Below, in pieces: positions 42,065 to 53,282 of a stretch of DNA of 64,000 bases. Where the stretch lies: positions 1 through 64,000 of the forward strand of contig JANXXU010000028.1 in assembly GCA_025350465.1 (NCBI GenBank), given 5' to 3'. Both the position numbers and the translations under genes were made by a program. Position 1 is the stretch's first letter, and every line of letters begins with the position of its first letter. A model generated the notes under the pieces. That model searched no databases. It saw nothing but the letters and a program-made list of their open reading frames with translations, and was not told the DNA's origin. The stretch comes from Alphaproteobacteria bacterium (lineage in GTDB: Bacteria; Pseudomonadota; Alphaproteobacteria; Micropepsales; Micropepsaceae).

Positions 42065-43590
42065 GTATTGCGTGCTACACCGATCGCTTGAGCGTGCGCC
42101 CGGGCGAGACGTTTACGCTCTATGCGTCGGCCGGCGGTCCGTGCCGGCTGGAAATCGCGCGCGCCGGTGCTCAGCGACAAATTGTTTTGCAGCGCGAAGG
42201 CGTCGCGGTGAGCGCACATGCGACTCCACAGCATGCCGACCGCGACGGTTGTAACTGGCCGCCCGCCCTCGAGATCAAAGTCGGCGTGGACTGGCCGCCC
42301 GGTTACTACGATATCGTGCTCGAAGACGCGGCAGGCGAGCGCGCGCATCATTTCGTCTGCGTGCGCGCCGGTACGATTGCGCCGAAGGCAAAGGCCGTAC
42401 TGGTGCTCGCGACCAACACCTATCACGCTTACAATTGGTGGGGCGGAGCAAATGCCTATTGCGACGTCACGAACCTGATGAATGCACGGATGCCGCTGGC
42501 GCAAGCAATGGAGGGCGCGATCGGCGTATTGTCGACGCAGCGGCCGTTTTCGCCGCTGCTGGTCGCCGCCCCCGACGATGTTCCTCGCCTCGTCAATATG
42601 CGCAAGCGCGACTTTGAAGAGCCGCCATGGGCGAGCGACACCGAATGGGCGCGCAAGCATCGTTCATCGCCTTACGATCGCTCGGCCGGCTTCCTCAACA
42701 AATGGGAGCATGCGTTCGTGCGTTGGGCTGAGGGCGAAGGTCTGAACCTCGACTATTTGACGGACTATGACCTCGATGCCGAACCCGATGCTCTCGATCC
42801 TTATGCCGTCGTCATTCTTGTCGGGCACAGCGAGTACTGGTCGGGACACGAGCGCGACACGATTGAGCGCTTTGTCGATCGCGGCGGGCGGCTGGCGATC
42901 TTCTCGGGCAACACGGCGTTCTGGAAAGTGCGGCACGACAACAACGGCAAGACCTTCGTCTGCCACAAATGGCGCGGGCTGGAATCGGAACCAAATGCCG
43001 GCGGCGAGGCCACGCACTTGTGGTCGCATCCGGCGTTCGGCCGCCCCGAGGCCGCGATCACGGGCTTGAGCTTCCTGTTCGCAGGGTATCACCGCCTCGG
43101 CTTATGCGCTGCGCGCGGGCAGGGCGGCTATACGATCTATCGCGACAAGCACTGGGCGCTTGAGGGTTGCGACCTATTTTATGGCGATGTCGTCGGAGAC
43201 GATCTTCCGCTGGTTGGCTATGAGAATGACGGCTGCCGGTTCACATTTGGCGACGATGGACTGCCGCAAGCGATTGCGCAGCTTGGGGTGCCGAAAAACT
43301 TGGAGATCATTGCGCTGGCGCCTTGTGCGTTCGGCGAGGCGCCCAGCGGCTATCGTCCCCTGATTCCGCCGGAGCGTCTCGATACGGTAGCGGAGATCAT
43401 GTTCGGCGATGTGAGCGCCGCTTCGCAGGCGCGTGTCTTACGCGGTCACGCCGCGATGGCCACTTTCGCGCGCGGCAAGGGCGAGGTCTTCAACGGCGGC
43501 ACGACCGAGTGGGCGCACGCCCTGGCGGCGCACGATCCCTACATCGAGCGGATCACCCGCAACGTGCTGCGCAGGTTCGGTGCACTGTGA
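42061..43590 (+). CDS. N,N-dimethylformamidase large-subunit-like protein
   Basis: This 509-aa protein matches the conserved core of the dimethylformamidase beta-subunit family, including LATNTYHAYNWWGGANAY, VGHSEYWSGHERDTIERFVDRGG and LAIFSGNTAFWKVR. DMFase hydrolyses dimethylformamide, but relatives have unknown substrates, so only the fold is claimed. No small subunit is encoded nearby, and the protein is shorter than DMFase large subunits (about 760 aa). The start TTG 42061 overlaps the channel stop as TTGA, with GGAAGG upstream. A longer upstream frame (41980) overlaps the channel and is rejected. Confidence 0.78.
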   Translation: MSIACYTDRLSVRPGETFTLYASAGGPCRLEIARAGAQRQIVLQREGVAVSAHATPQHADRDGCNWPPALEIKVGVDWPPGYYDIVLEDAAGERAHHFVCVRAGTIAPKAKAVLVLATNTYHAYNWWGGANAYCDVTNLMNARMPLAQAMEGAIGVLSTQRPFSPLLVAAPDDVPRLVNMRKRDFEEPPWASDTEWARKHRSSPYDRSAGFLNKWEHAFVRWAEGEGLNLDYLTDYDLDAEPDALDPYAVVILVGHSEYWSGHERDTIERFVDRGGRLAIFSGNTAFWKVRHDNNGKTFVCHKWRGLESEPNAGGEATHLWSHPAFGRPEAAITGLSFLFAGYHRLGLCAARGQGGYTIYRDKHWALEGCDLFYGDVVGDDLPLVGYENDGCRFTFGDDGLPQAIAQLGVPKNLEIIALAPCAFGEAPSGYRPLIPPERLDTVAEIMFGDVSAASQARVLRGHAAMATFARGKGEVFNGGTTEWAHALAAHDPYIERITRNVLRRFGAL

Positions 43591-43596
43591 CCGAAC

Positions 43597-44811
43597 CTAA
43601 ATCTTCATCGCTTTGCGCAGGTTCTGGTCGACCTTGTCGAGGAAGCCTTCGGTCGTCAGCCATTTCTGATCGGGGCCAACGAGCAGCGCCAAATCCTTCG
43701 TCATGTCGCCCGCTTCGACGGTCGCGACGCAAACATGTTCGAGGGTCTCGGCAAAATGCTTGAGGTCGGGCGTCGCATCGAGTTTGGCACGATGACCGAG
43801 GCCGCGCGTCCACGCGAAGATGGAGGCGATCGAATTGGTCGACGTCGCTTCGCCGCGCTGCCATTGGCGGAAGTGACGCGTGACGGTGCCGTGCGCGGCC
43901 TCGGCCTCCATGGTCTTGCCGTCAGGCGTCAGGAGCACGCTGGTCATGAGGCCCAGCGAGCCGAAGCCTTGGGCGACCGTGTCCGATTGAACGTCGCCGT
44001 CGTAGTTCTTGCAGGCCCAAACGTACTTGCCGCTCCACTTCAAGGCGGAGGCCACCATGTCGTCGATCAAGCGATGCTCGTACGTGATCTTCTTGGCGTC
44101 GAACTGGGATTTGAATTCCGCGTTGAAGACCTCTTCGAACAAATCCTTGAAGCGCCCGTCATAGGCCTTGAGGATCGTGTTCTTGGTCGAGAGATAGACC
44201 GGCCAGCCGCGCTGCAGCCCGAAATTGAACGAGGCCCTGGCGAAATTGCGGATCGACTCGTCGACGTTGTACATCGCCATGGCGACGCCGCCGCCGGGAA
44301 ACTTGTAGACCTCATGCACTTGCGGCGCGCCGCCGTCGGGCGTGAAGGTGAGCGTCAGCGTTCCCTTGCCGGGCACGACAAAATCGGTCGCGCGATATTG
44401 GTCACCGAAGGCGTGGCGGCCGATGACGATCGGATCGGTCCAGCCGGGTATCAGCCGCGGCACGTTCTTGCAGATGATAGGCTCGCGAAAGACGGTGCCG
44501 TCCAAGATGTTACGGATCGTGCCGTTGGGCGACTTCCACATCTTCTTGAGTTTGAATTCCTTCACGCGCGCTTCGTCGGGCGTGATGGTCGCGCATTTGA
44601 TGCCGACGCCGTAACGTTTGATGGCGAGCGCGGCCTCTTCGGTGATCTTATCCTCGGTCTTGTCCCGGCTTTCGATGCCGAGATCGTAATATTTGATGTC
44701 GAGGTCGAGGTAGGGGAGGATCAGCTTTTCCTTGATGAGGGCCCAGATGATGCGGGTCATCTCGTCGCCGTCGAGATCGACGACGGGATTCTTCACCTTG
44801 ATCTTCGCCAT
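43597..44811 (-). CDS. icd: NADP-dependent isocitrate dehydrogenase
   Basis: This 404-aa protein begins [23 protein letters not shown] and contains [20 protein letters not shown] and [19 protein letters not shown]. It is the eukaryote-like homodimeric IDH of subfamily II common in alphaproteobacteria. It oxidises isocitrate to 2-oxoglutarate with NADP in the TCA cycle. Its stop is 6 nt from the convergent dimethylformamidase-like gene. The promoter lies in the 86-nt gap divergent from trmJ. Confidence 0.98.
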   Translation of the reverse strand: MAKIKVKNPVVDLDGDEMTRIIWALIKEKLILPYLDLDIKYYDLGIESRDKTEDKITEEAALAIKRYGVGIKCATITPDEARVKEFKLKKMWKSPNGTIRNILDGTVFREPIICKNVPRLIPGWTDPIVIGRHAFGDQYRATDFVVPGKGTLTLTFTPDGGAPQVHEVYKFPGGGVAMAMYNVDESIRNFARASFNFGLQRGWPVYLSTKNTILKAYDGRFKDLFEEVFNAEFKSQFDAKKITYEHRLIDDMVASALKWSGKYVWACKNYDGDVQSDTVAQGFGSLGLMTSVLLTPDGKTMEAEAAHGTVTRHFRQWQRGEATSTNSIASIFAWTRGLGHRAKLDATPDLKHFAETLEHVCVATVEAGDMTKDLALLVGPDQKWLTTEGFLDKVDQNLRKAMKI

Positions 44812-44897
44812 GGGAGCTTTCTCTCAAATACCGGATGGAGCGGGCTCGCCCGCGGGCGTTGTTTAACTTCCGCCTTCGCGCGGTGCAAGGCGGCGGC

Positions 44898-45650
44898 ATG
44901 AAGGGCCCAACATTCATTCTGTCGCATCCGCAGCTTGGCGAAAATATCGGCGCGGCGGCGCGGGTCATGCTCAATTTCGGGCTGACGGATTTGCGCCTCG
45001 TGGCGCCGCGCGACGGGTGGCCGAACCGCAAGGCCGAGGCGATGGCGGCCGGCGCCGATGAAGTCCTCAAAGGCGCGCGCGTGTTTGAGACGATCGAGGA
45101 GGCAGTCGGCGATCTTGGTCTGATTTTCGCGACAACCGGGCGCGACCGGTTGATGTCGAAGCGTATCGCAACACCGGGCGAAGCGGTTGTGGAATTGGCA
45201 AGCGAGGTCGGCGAGCGGCGGAAATGCGGTGTGCTGTTCGGCGCGGAGCGTACCGGGCTGACCAATGAAGAGGTCATTTTGAGCGACGCGATCCTTTCGA
45301 TCCCGTCGAACGAGGATTTCTCCTCGCTTAATCTGGCCCAATCGGTCGCCGTCGTCGCCTATGAATGGTGGCGGGGTACGAAGGAAAAGCCGAACTTCAA
45401 AGTGCCGGCCAAATTCCGGCGCGCGAACCCGGCGTCGAAAGAGGATCTGATCGGTTTCTTCGAGCATATCGAGCGCGAGCTCGACCGCAGCGAATTCTTG
45501 TTTCCGCCTGCCAAGCGAGCGGCCATGGTACAGAATATGCGCAACATGTGGCAACGCGCCGGGCTGACGTACCAAGAGGTGCAGACGCTGCGCGGCATGG
45601 TTCGCTCGCTCACGGGCGGCAAGAAGCGGCGCAAAAAGGACCAAGGATGA
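44898..45650 (+). CDS. trmJ: TrmJ-like RNA 2'-O-methyltransferase (SPOUT)
   Basis: This 250-aa protein begins MKGPTFILSHPQLGENIGAAARVMLNFGL. It has the SPOUT-fold signature GVLFGAERTGLTNEEV and LNLAQSVAVVAYEW, typical of TrmJ-type enzymes that methylate the ribose at position 32 of tRNAs. The start ATG 44898 has AAGG upstream. A frame start at 44835 adds unrelated residues. The C-terminal helices and basic tail (GGKKRRKKDQG) fit RNA binding. It is translationally coupled (ATGA) to the lipoprotein gene. Confidence 0.85.
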   Translation: MKGPTFILSHPQLGENIGAAARVMLNFGLTDLRLVAPRDGWPNRKAEAMAAGADEVLKGARVFETIEEAVGDLGLIFATTGRDRLMSKRIATPGEAVVELASEVGERRKCGVLFGAERTGLTNEEVILSDAILSIPSNEDFSSLNLAQSVAVVAYEWWRGTKEKPNFKVPAKFRRANPASKEDLIGFFEHIERELDRSEFLFPPAKRAAMVQNMRNMWQRAGLTYQEVQTLRGMVRSLTGGKKRRKKDQG

Positions 45651-46081
45651 TATGGCTCGAATCCTCGGAGCCGACCTACACAATCAGATGTCGCAACCGC
45701 CTGAGACTGGTAATCGCTGGTTTGTTCGCTTCAGTCCTAGCGGGTTGCGGCTTTGCACATGACGAACGCATTGATGGCCCCTATCGCCTTCTAGCGGTTG
45801 ATACCGATGAGGAGATGTCGGTTTGCTACGATTTGGCAGGCCACAACTGCATCGGAAGGGTCTCGGAGACCGTTTTTGCCGTCGGCTGGAATCCCGACTA
45901 CATCGTTGTCGCAAGACACCCAAAAAGCGACAAGGCAAAGTCAGAGTATTTCTATATCGTTCGGGGTCTCGATGGGCCGAACGTTGATCCTACGATCTGT
46001 GTCCATGGGCCATTTCAAGCCGCCGAATTCGAGGGTGAGCGGCGACGGCTGTTTCTTCCATCGCTAGCGAAACAGCTCTGA
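45647..46081 (+). CDS. Small putative lipoprotein, unknown function
   Basis: This 144-aa protein overlaps the trmJ stop as ATGA (45647-45650). It has a long, positively charged n-region, then a hydrophobic stretch and a lipobox VLAGC with Cys34, suggesting a lipid-anchored periplasmic protein. The mature part has two further cysteines (VCYDLAGHNC) that could pair. No family is recognised. The tandem position after trmJ appears incidental. Confidence 0.6.
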   Translation: MIWLESSEPTYTIRCRNRLRLVIAGLFASVLAGCGFAHDERIDGPYRLLAVDTDEEMSVCYDLAGHNCIGRVSETVFAVGWNPDYIVVARHPKSDKAKSEYFYIVRGLDGPNVDPTICVHGPFQAAEFEGERRRLFLPSLAKQL

Positions 46082-46095
46082 CAAAGGAACACGCC

Positions 46096-46986
46096 TTGAT
46101 CCGGCACGGCTATGCCAGCGCGAATGAACTTCAGCTGCACTACGCGGCAAGCGGGGATCGCGATGCGCCGTTGCTGCTGTTCCTGCACGGCTTTCCCGAA
46201 TTCTGGTACGCGTGGCGGCATCAGCTCGCCGATCTGAGCGACGCATATTATTGCGTCGCGCCCGATCTGCCTGGTTACAATTTGTCGTCGAAACCGGTTG
46301 AGGTGGCACGCTATCGCACCAAGCGTCTGATCGACGATGTGGCAGCGTTCGCCAAAACGTTTGCGCACAAGCGCAAGTTCACGCTGATTGCACATGATTG
46401 GGGTGGGGCGCTCGCCTGGGCGTTTGCAATCAAGCGCCCCGAACTGATCGACCGCTTGATCATCATCAACGCCGTGCACCCAGGCGCGTTTCAACGAGAG
46501 CTGGCGAAGAGCCCGGCGCAAGGGGCGGCGTCGCAATACATTCACGAGCTCCGCGCTGAAGGTGCCGAGGCGAAATATGCCGCGAACGACTATGCGTTGT
46601 TATGGCGCTCGCTGGAGAAGACTGCAGCGGCCGGTCATCTCGGCGCTGAGGATCGCAAGGCGTTCGTTAAAGCCTGGTCGGAGCCGGGGGCGCTGACCGG
46701 CATGTTCAATTGGTATCGTGCGATGCGCTTCGATCCGCCGAAGCCGGGCGCAGCGGCTGGCGCGGAACTCTACAACGACGAGGCGCTGACGGTGCGGGTG
46801 CCGACCTTGGTGATTTGGGGCATGCAGGACACCTCTCTCTTACCCGGTTGCGTCGAAGGTCTGGAGCGATGGGTGCCTGAGGTCGAGGTCCAGCGGGTGC
46901 CCGATGGTAGCCATTGGATCGTTTACGAGAAGCCGCGCTTCATCAGCGACACGATCCGCGGCTGGCTGGCATCCGGTCAGGCATAA
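46096..46986 (+). CDS. Alpha/beta hydrolase, epoxide-hydrolase-like, TTG start
   Basis: This 296-aa protein has the epoxide-hydrolase-type oxyanion motif HGFPEFWYAWRHQ, the nucleophile Asp in IAHDWGGALAW, cap-domain residues in the middle, and the catalytic His in PDGSHWIVYE. Such enzymes open epoxides or dehalogenate via an aspartyl ester. The substrate is unknown. The likely start is TTG 46096, which follows AAAGGAA. The gene overlaps the convergent NTF2-like gene by 10 nt. Confidence 0.85.
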   Translation: MIRHGYASANELQLHYAASGDRDAPLLLFLHGFPEFWYAWRHQLADLSDAYYCVAPDLPGYNLSSKPVEVARYRTKRLIDDVAAFAKTFAHKRKFTLIAHDWGGALAWAFAIKRPELIDRLIIINAVHPGAFQRELAKSPAQGAASQYIHELRAEGAEAKYAANDYALLWRSLEKTAAAGHLGAEDRKAFVKAWSEPGALTGMFNWYRAMRFDPPKPGAAAGAELYNDEALTVRVPTLVIWGMQDTSLLPGCVEGLERWVPEVEVQRVPDGSHWIVYEKPRFISDTIRGWLASGQA

Positions 46987-47333
46987 GTCGCCGTGCTCTC
47001 GGCGACCAAGCCTTGTGCGTTGAAGACGAAGGTTTCGACCACATGTTGGCCGCGATGATTGCGGTAGGAAATCGATAGACCGTCGCTGCCGACGTAGACG
47101 CGTTCGAGGTGAAAACGCAGGTCCTTGCCCTGAGACAGGGCTTTGCTCCAGTACCGCGCCAGAGCGGCCTTACCCGAGACGGAGTCAATCGGCTCGCCCA
47201 TCACCACGGCAATGCGCGGCGAATGAAAGACCACGTCCTCAGCGTAGTGGCTGAGGATGGCGTTCAGGTCGTAGCTGTTCCAGGCGGCGATCCAGTCAGC
47301 GGCGAAGTGCTCAGCCCAGGGTCGGTCGATCAT
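46977..47333 (-). CDS. NTF2-like (SnoaL-type) protein
   Basis: This 118-aa protein has a cone-shaped alpha+beta pattern: WAEHFAADWIAAWNSYDLNAILSHYAEDVVFHSPRI, with the typical DLNAILSHYAEDV helix-strand, and a C-terminal FVFNAQGLVAESTATY. Members are small ligand-binding proteins or isomerases, and the specific role is unknown. Its 3' end overlaps the hydrolase by 10 nt. The start lies just upstream of the rpsD leader region. Confidence 0.75.
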   Translation of the reverse strand: MIDRPWAEHFAADWIAAWNSYDLNAILSHYAEDVVFHSPRIAVVMGEPIDSVSGKAALARYWSKALSQGKDLRFHLERVYVGSDGLSISYRNHRGQHVVETFVFNAQGLVAESTATYA

Positions 47334-47388
47334 CTAGCTCTCCACCGCAGGCACTTTAGCCGCGGCGGGCCGGTTTGACAGGGCAGGC

Positions 47389-47503
47389 GGCGCCCCCTAA
47401 AACCCGCGCCTCGTTGGGGAATTCCCCGGCGATCCATAGGAAGCACCCGCGGCGGGGAAGCCCCCGTCTGTCGGCCCAGGGAGACCTGAGCAAAGGAGGG
47501 CGC
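47389..47503 (+). ncRNA. Structured RNA candidate in the rpsD leader (possibly 6S-like)
   Basis: The 201-nt gap between the NTF2-like gene and rpsD can fold into a closed unit. GCGCCCCCT (47390-47398) pairs with AGGAGGGCGC (47494-47503) with one bulge. Inside are hairpins GGGG-AATT-CCCC (47416-47427), GGGG-AAG-CCCC (about 47455-47465) and CAGG-GAGA-CCTG (47477-47488). It could be an autogenous leader for S4 synthesis or an independent RNA. A TAAAAC...GCGGCGG arrangement recalls the 3' half of 6S RNA, but I could not find a convincing 5' half. Confidence 0.35.
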
Positions 47504-47534
47504 GTTTCCATCACTTTGCGATAGGAAAACCGCG

Positions 47535-48152
47535 ATGACGAAGCGCCTTGAATCCAAGTACAAAATCGATCGCCGCATCGGCGACAATCTCTGGGGCCGT
47601 CCGAAGAGCCCGCAGAACACCCGCGAATACGGCCCCGGCCAGCACGGCCAGCGGCGCAAATCCAAGATCTCCGACTATGGCGTTCAGCTGAAGGCCAAGC
47701 AGACGCTCAAGGGCTATTACGGCAATATTACCGAGCGTCAGTTCCGCAAGATTTACGCCGAAGCTCAGCGCCGTCGCGGCGATACCGGCGAGAACATGAT
47801 CGGCCTGCTCGAGCGGCGCCTCGACGCGGTCGTCTATCGCGCGAAATTCGTGCCGACGGTTTTCGCGGCGCGCCAATTCGTCAATCACGGTCACGTGTCG
47901 GTCAACGGCCGCCGCGTGAATATCCCGAGCTATACCGTCAAAGAGAACGACGTCATCGAAGTGCGCGGCAAGGCGCGCGAGATGGTGCTGGTCCTGGCGG
48001 CGATGGAGTCGCCCGAGCGCGACACGCCCGATTACGTCGAGGTCGATCGCACCAAGATGCAGGCCAAGTTCCTGCGCACGCCGAAGCTCGGCGACGTGCC
48101 CTATGCCGTGCGCATGGAGCCGAACCTGGTCGTCGAGTTCTATTCGCGCTAA
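47535..48152 (+). CDS. rpsD: 30S ribosomal protein S4
   Basis: This 205-aa protein begins [22 protein letters not shown]. The S4 RNA-binding region [33 protein letters not shown] is present. It binds 16S rRNA early in 30S assembly and in other bacteria represses its own operon. It stands alone here, outside the alpha operon. ATG 47535 has AGGA upstream, and a foldable leader precedes it. Confidence 0.99.
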   Translation: MTKRLESKYKIDRRIGDNLWGRPKSPQNTREYGPGQHGQRRKSKISDYGVQLKAKQTLKGYYGNITERQFRKIYAEAQRRRGDTGENMIGLLERRLDAVVYRAKFVPTVFAARQFVNHGHVSVNGRRVNIPSYTVKENDVIEVRGKAREMVLVLAAMESPERDTPDYVEVDRTKMQAKFLRTPKLGDVPYAVRMEPNLVVEFYSR

Positions 48153-48157
48153 GCGCG

Positions 48158-48649
48158 TTGCGCGCTCTCTCTACGGTCCTATTGTTCACGGCGCTGCTCT
48201 CCGGCAGCGCCGTTGCTCGTGATGTGCGCTCGCTATGCGAGATCGTCACGAAGGCGGAGTTGCGAGCCGCGTTGGGCGGGAAGCCGGCCGCTCCCGATCC
48301 GACAACAATTGGGGAAGAAACGGCGCCCACTTGCATTTGGACGACCGCCTCCGGCGCGCGCATCAAGATCGAGATTTGGTCGGGCGACGAACTCAAGGTC
48401 GTGGGCGAGAAGACAGCAGGGAACTATTTCGCCTCGCGGCGCAAAGAGGCGTTGAAGTTCGGCGGCGCCGGGCTCGTCGCCACCGGCGAGGCAGCGTTTC
48501 GCACAGCTTTTGAACGCGATTGGAATGGTGAAATCGGCGTCTTGAAGAACCGCTGCTTTCTCGTTTTCGCGTTCGAACATGTTCTATTCGCGCGCGCGCT
48601 CAAATTTACGAAGGCGATCGCGCACCGACCTTGCGTTCCCTTGCTCTAG
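48158..48649 (+). CDS. Small secreted protein, unknown function, TTG start
   Basis: This 163-aa protein starts from TTG 48158, 5 nt after rpsD. The N-terminus RALSTVLLFTALLSGSAVA is a clear signal peptide with an A-x-A-type cut site. The mature part has an SLCEIVTKAELRAALGGKP segment resembling DUF3558-like secreted proteins and three cysteines (positions about 27, 59 and 132). No function can be assigned. Likely periplasmic. Confidence 0.6.
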   Translation: MRALSTVLLFTALLSGSAVARDVRSLCEIVTKAELRAALGGKPAAPDPTTIGEETAPTCIWTTASGARIKIEIWSGDELKVVGEKTAGNYFASRRKEALKFGGAGLVATGEAAFRTAFERDWNGEIGVLKNRCFLVFAFEHVLFARALKFTKAIAHRPCVPLL

Positions 48650-48662
48650 GGAGACTATTCAA

Positions 48663-49439
48663 ATGGACCTGCACCTGCGCGGCAAGCGCGTCTTGATCAC
48701 CGGCGCCTCGAAAGGCATCGGCGCAGCAACGGCGGAAGCGTTTGCGGAGGAGGGGTGCCATCTGCATTTGGCGGCGCGCAACGAGCAGGCGTTGAACGAC
48801 GTGGCCGCACGTTTGCGCTCGGCGCATCAGATCGACTGCAAGGTGCATGCGGTCGATCTTCGCAAGGCGGACGACATCGCGCGGTTGGCGAAGGCCGCGG
48901 CCGACGCGGATATTCTTGTCAACAATGCCGGCGATATACCCGGCGGTTCGCTTGCGAAGGTCGACGAGGCGACTTGGCGCCACGCTTGGCAGCTCAAGGT
49001 GTTCGGCTACATCGATTTGACGCGGCTCGTCTATGCGCAGATGAAAGCGCGGGGCGGCGGCGTGATCATCAACGACATCGGCGCTGCAGGCGAGCGGTTC
49101 GATGCCGACTACATCGCCGGATCGGCCGGCAATGCCGCGCTGATGGCGTTCACCCGCGCGCTCGGCGGCAAGAGCCTCGACGACAAGATTCGCGTCGTGG
49201 GCGTCAACCCTGGCCCGGTCGAGACGGATCGGATCGTCAGTTTGATGAAAACGGGCGCCAAGAATCGCTTTGGCGATGAGAGCCGGTATCGCGAATTGAT
49301 GGCGCGCTTTCCCCTGGGGCGCGCAGCGAAGCCGCGAGAAATCGCCGATATGATCGTGTTCTTGGCATCAGAGCGGTCGGCTTACACGAGCGGTGTGATC
49401 GTCACGATCGACGGCGGGATTTGCGCGCGTCCCTCTTAG
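48663..49439 (+). CDS. SDR-family protein with altered active site
   Basis: This 258-aa protein keeps the SDR cofactor motif TGASKGIG (13-20), NNAG (87-90) and the C-terminal SGVIVTIDGG. At the catalytic motif it reads DYIAGS, with Tyr150 and Ser154 where classical SDRs have Y-x-x-x-K. The usual serine region is replaced by NDIGAAG. The protein may bind NAD(P) but catalyse poorly or differently. ATG 48663 has AGGGAGA upstream. An upstream frame start at 48579 is not supported. Confidence 0.8.
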   Translation: MDLHLRGKRVLITGASKGIGAATAEAFAEEGCHLHLAARNEQALNDVAARLRSAHQIDCKVHAVDLRKADDIARLAKAAADADILVNNAGDIPGGSLAKVDEATWRHAWQLKVFGYIDLTRLVYAQMKARGGGVIINDIGAAGERFDADYIAGSAGNAALMAFTRALGGKSLDDKIRVVGVNPGPVETDRIVSLMKTGAKNRFGDESRYRELMARFPLGRAAKPREIADMIVFLASERSAYTSGVIVTIDGGICARPS

Positions 49440-49449
49440 GCGAGCGGCG

Positions 49450-50424
49450 TTATCTCGTGGACAGCGCTCGGGAAAAAATGTCTGCGTCCACATTCCCGCC
49501 GGAGAGAACAATCGAGACGGCCTTGCCTTTGGCGTCGATTTTCTTGGATAGCAATGCGGCAAGACCGACAGCGCCGCCCGGTTCGACCACGAGTTTGAGT
49601 TCTTTGAAGGCGACCGCCATGGCGGAAAGAGCCTGATCGTCGCTGACGGTCAGCACGCCTGCCAAAAGTTTTTTGTTGATCGGAAACGTCAGCTCACCGG
49701 GCGTCTGCACCTGCAGCGCGTCGCAAATCGACTTGGCGCCGGATGCGTTCGCCATGCGCTCGCCGGCGGCGATCGATCGCGCCGTGTCGTCGAAGGCTTC
49801 GGGCTCGACGCCGAAAACCTTCGTGCGCGGCGACAGGGCCGCGATTGCCGTGGAAATTCCCGCCGCCAAACCGCCGCCGCCGCACGGCGTCAGTAGGATG
49901 TCGAATGCGACGTCCAGCGCGGATGCGTCCTCCGCAATCTCCAACCCGATCGTGCCTTGGCCCGCCATGACGTTGTGGTCGTCGTAAGGCGGTACGAGAA
50001 CCAGGCCGCGCTCGGCCGCAAGCCGGCGGCCGATTTCGGCGCGGTCTTCCGTATCCCGATCATAGAGCACGACTTCGCCGCCCAACGCGCGCGTGTTGTC
50101 GAGCTTGAGGCGCGGCGCATCGGTCGGCATGACGATCACGGCCGACGTGCCGAGATCGCGCGCTGCCGCGGCGACGCCCTGGGCGTGATTACCGGAGGAA
50201 AAGGCGATGACACCACGCCGGCGCTCATCGGCCGTCAGTAGCATCATGCGGCTCATGGCGCCGCGGTACTTGAATGATCCCGTGCGCTGGAGGACTTCCG
50301 GTTTGACGAAAACGCGCGCGCCGGTCAGCGCGCTGAGGGCGCGCGATTCCAGTAAGGGTGTGCGAACGGCACGGCCGCGAATTCGCTCCGCGGCCGCACG
50401 AATGGCTTCGAGGGAAAGGCTCAC
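49450..50424 (-). CDS. PLP-dependent threonine/serine dehydratase-like enzyme
   Basis: This 324-aa fold-type II PLP enzyme has the Schiff-base Lys52 in [19 protein letters not shown] (substrate loop) and the phosphate-binding CGGGGLAAG. There is no C-terminal ACT-type regulatory domain, so it resembles catabolic threonine dehydratase, serine racemase or hydroxyaspartate dehydratase rather than biosynthetic IlvA. It is the last gene of the purine operon. Its start overlaps the grxD stop by 4 nt. Confidence 0.85.
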   Translation of the reverse strand: MSLSLEAIRAAAERIRGRAVRTPLLESRALSALTGARVFVKPEVLQRTGSFKYRGAMSRMMLLTADERRRGVIAFSSGNHAQGVAAAARDLGTSAVIVMPTDAPRLKLDNTRALGGEVVLYDRDTEDRAEIGRRLAAERGLVLVPPYDDHNVMAGQGTIGLEIAEDASALDVAFDILLTPCGGGGLAAGISTAIAALSPRTKVFGVEPEAFDDTARSIAAGERMANASGAKSICDALQVQTPGELTFPINKKLLAGVLTVSDDQALSAMAVAFKELKLVVEPGGAVGLAALLSKKIDAKGKAVSIVLSGGNVDADIFSRALSTR

Positions 50425-50753
50425 GCCGCTTCGAGTGCGATGCCTTGTTCGGCCAAGAAGGGCTTGAGCTCGCCGTTCTCGAACATCTCGCGGATGATGT
50501 CGCAGCCGCCGACGAATTCACCCTTCACGTCAAGCTGAGGGATCGTCGGCCAATTGGAAAACTGCTTGATGCCGTCGCGGATTTCAGCGTCGGCCAAGAC
50601 GTTGACACCCTTGTACTTCACGCCGAGAACATCGAGCACTTTTACGACGGTCGCAGAGAAGCCGCATTGGGGCATGCCGGGCGTGCCCTTCATGAAGAGC
50701 ACGACGTCGTTGGAGTCGACTTCCGCCTTGATCCGATTGTGCACGTTGGACAT
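50421..50753 (-). CDS. grxD: Monothiol glutaredoxin (Grx4/GrxD family)
   Basis: This 110-aa protein has the CGFS active site (Cys30) in [14 protein letters not shown], and [21 protein letters not shown] for glutathione and cluster binding. CGFS glutaredoxins bind and deliver [2Fe-2S] clusters, usually with a BolA partner, which is encoded directly upstream here (50838-51074). Confidence 0.96.
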   Translation of the reverse strand: MSNVHNRIKAEVDSNDVVLFMKGTPGMPQCGFSATVVKVLDVLGVKYKGVNVLADAEIRDGIKQFSNWPTIPQLDVKGEFVGGCDIIREMFENGELKPFLAEQGIALEAA

Positions 50754-50837
50754 GTGGTTTCCGGCGGCCGCCGCCTCAAATTGTTAGATTGGTCAGAGAT
50801 ATGCTTGCAGGACAAACGCGTCAAGGACCGGAGCGTT

Positions 50838-51074
50838 TCAGTTCGCCGGGGCCGAGGTTTGCAGCGACAACGCATGCAATTCGCCGCCCATTCGGCCCTT
50901 GAGCGCGTCATAAACCATTTTGTGCTGCTGAATGCGTGTCTTGCCCTTGAAAGCGGCTGAGATCACTTCGGCGGCATAATGGTCGCCGTCGCCGGCAAGG
51001 TCGCGAATCGTGATCTCGGCGTCGGGCAACGCCTCCTTGATCAAGCGCTCGATATCGGCGGCAGGCATGGGCAT
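50838..51074 (-). CDS. BolA family protein
   Basis: This 78-aa protein has the BolA core AAEVISAAFKGKTRIQQHKMVYDALKGRMG with the conserved His after QQ. It forms [2Fe-2S]-bridged heterodimers with CGFS glutaredoxins and here sits next to grxD. Its start lies 9 nt after the purL stop. A bolA-grxD pair behind purL is a widespread alphaproteobacterial arrangement. Confidence 0.92.
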   Translation of the reverse strand: MPMPAADIERLIKEALPDAEITIRDLAGDGDHYAAEVISAAFKGKTRIQQHKMVYDALKGRMGGELHALSLQTSAPAN

Positions 51075-51083
51075 TGGATGAAT

Positions 51084-53267
<2,184 letters not shown>

Positions 53268-53282
53268 TGGGACTCTGAGGGT

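Noticed and set aside
47338-47534. Definite 6S RNA (ssrS) gene
   Set aside because: Only the 3'-half-like pattern is visible. The 5' half and the long central bubble could not be assigned, so it is reported only as a structured-RNA candidate.
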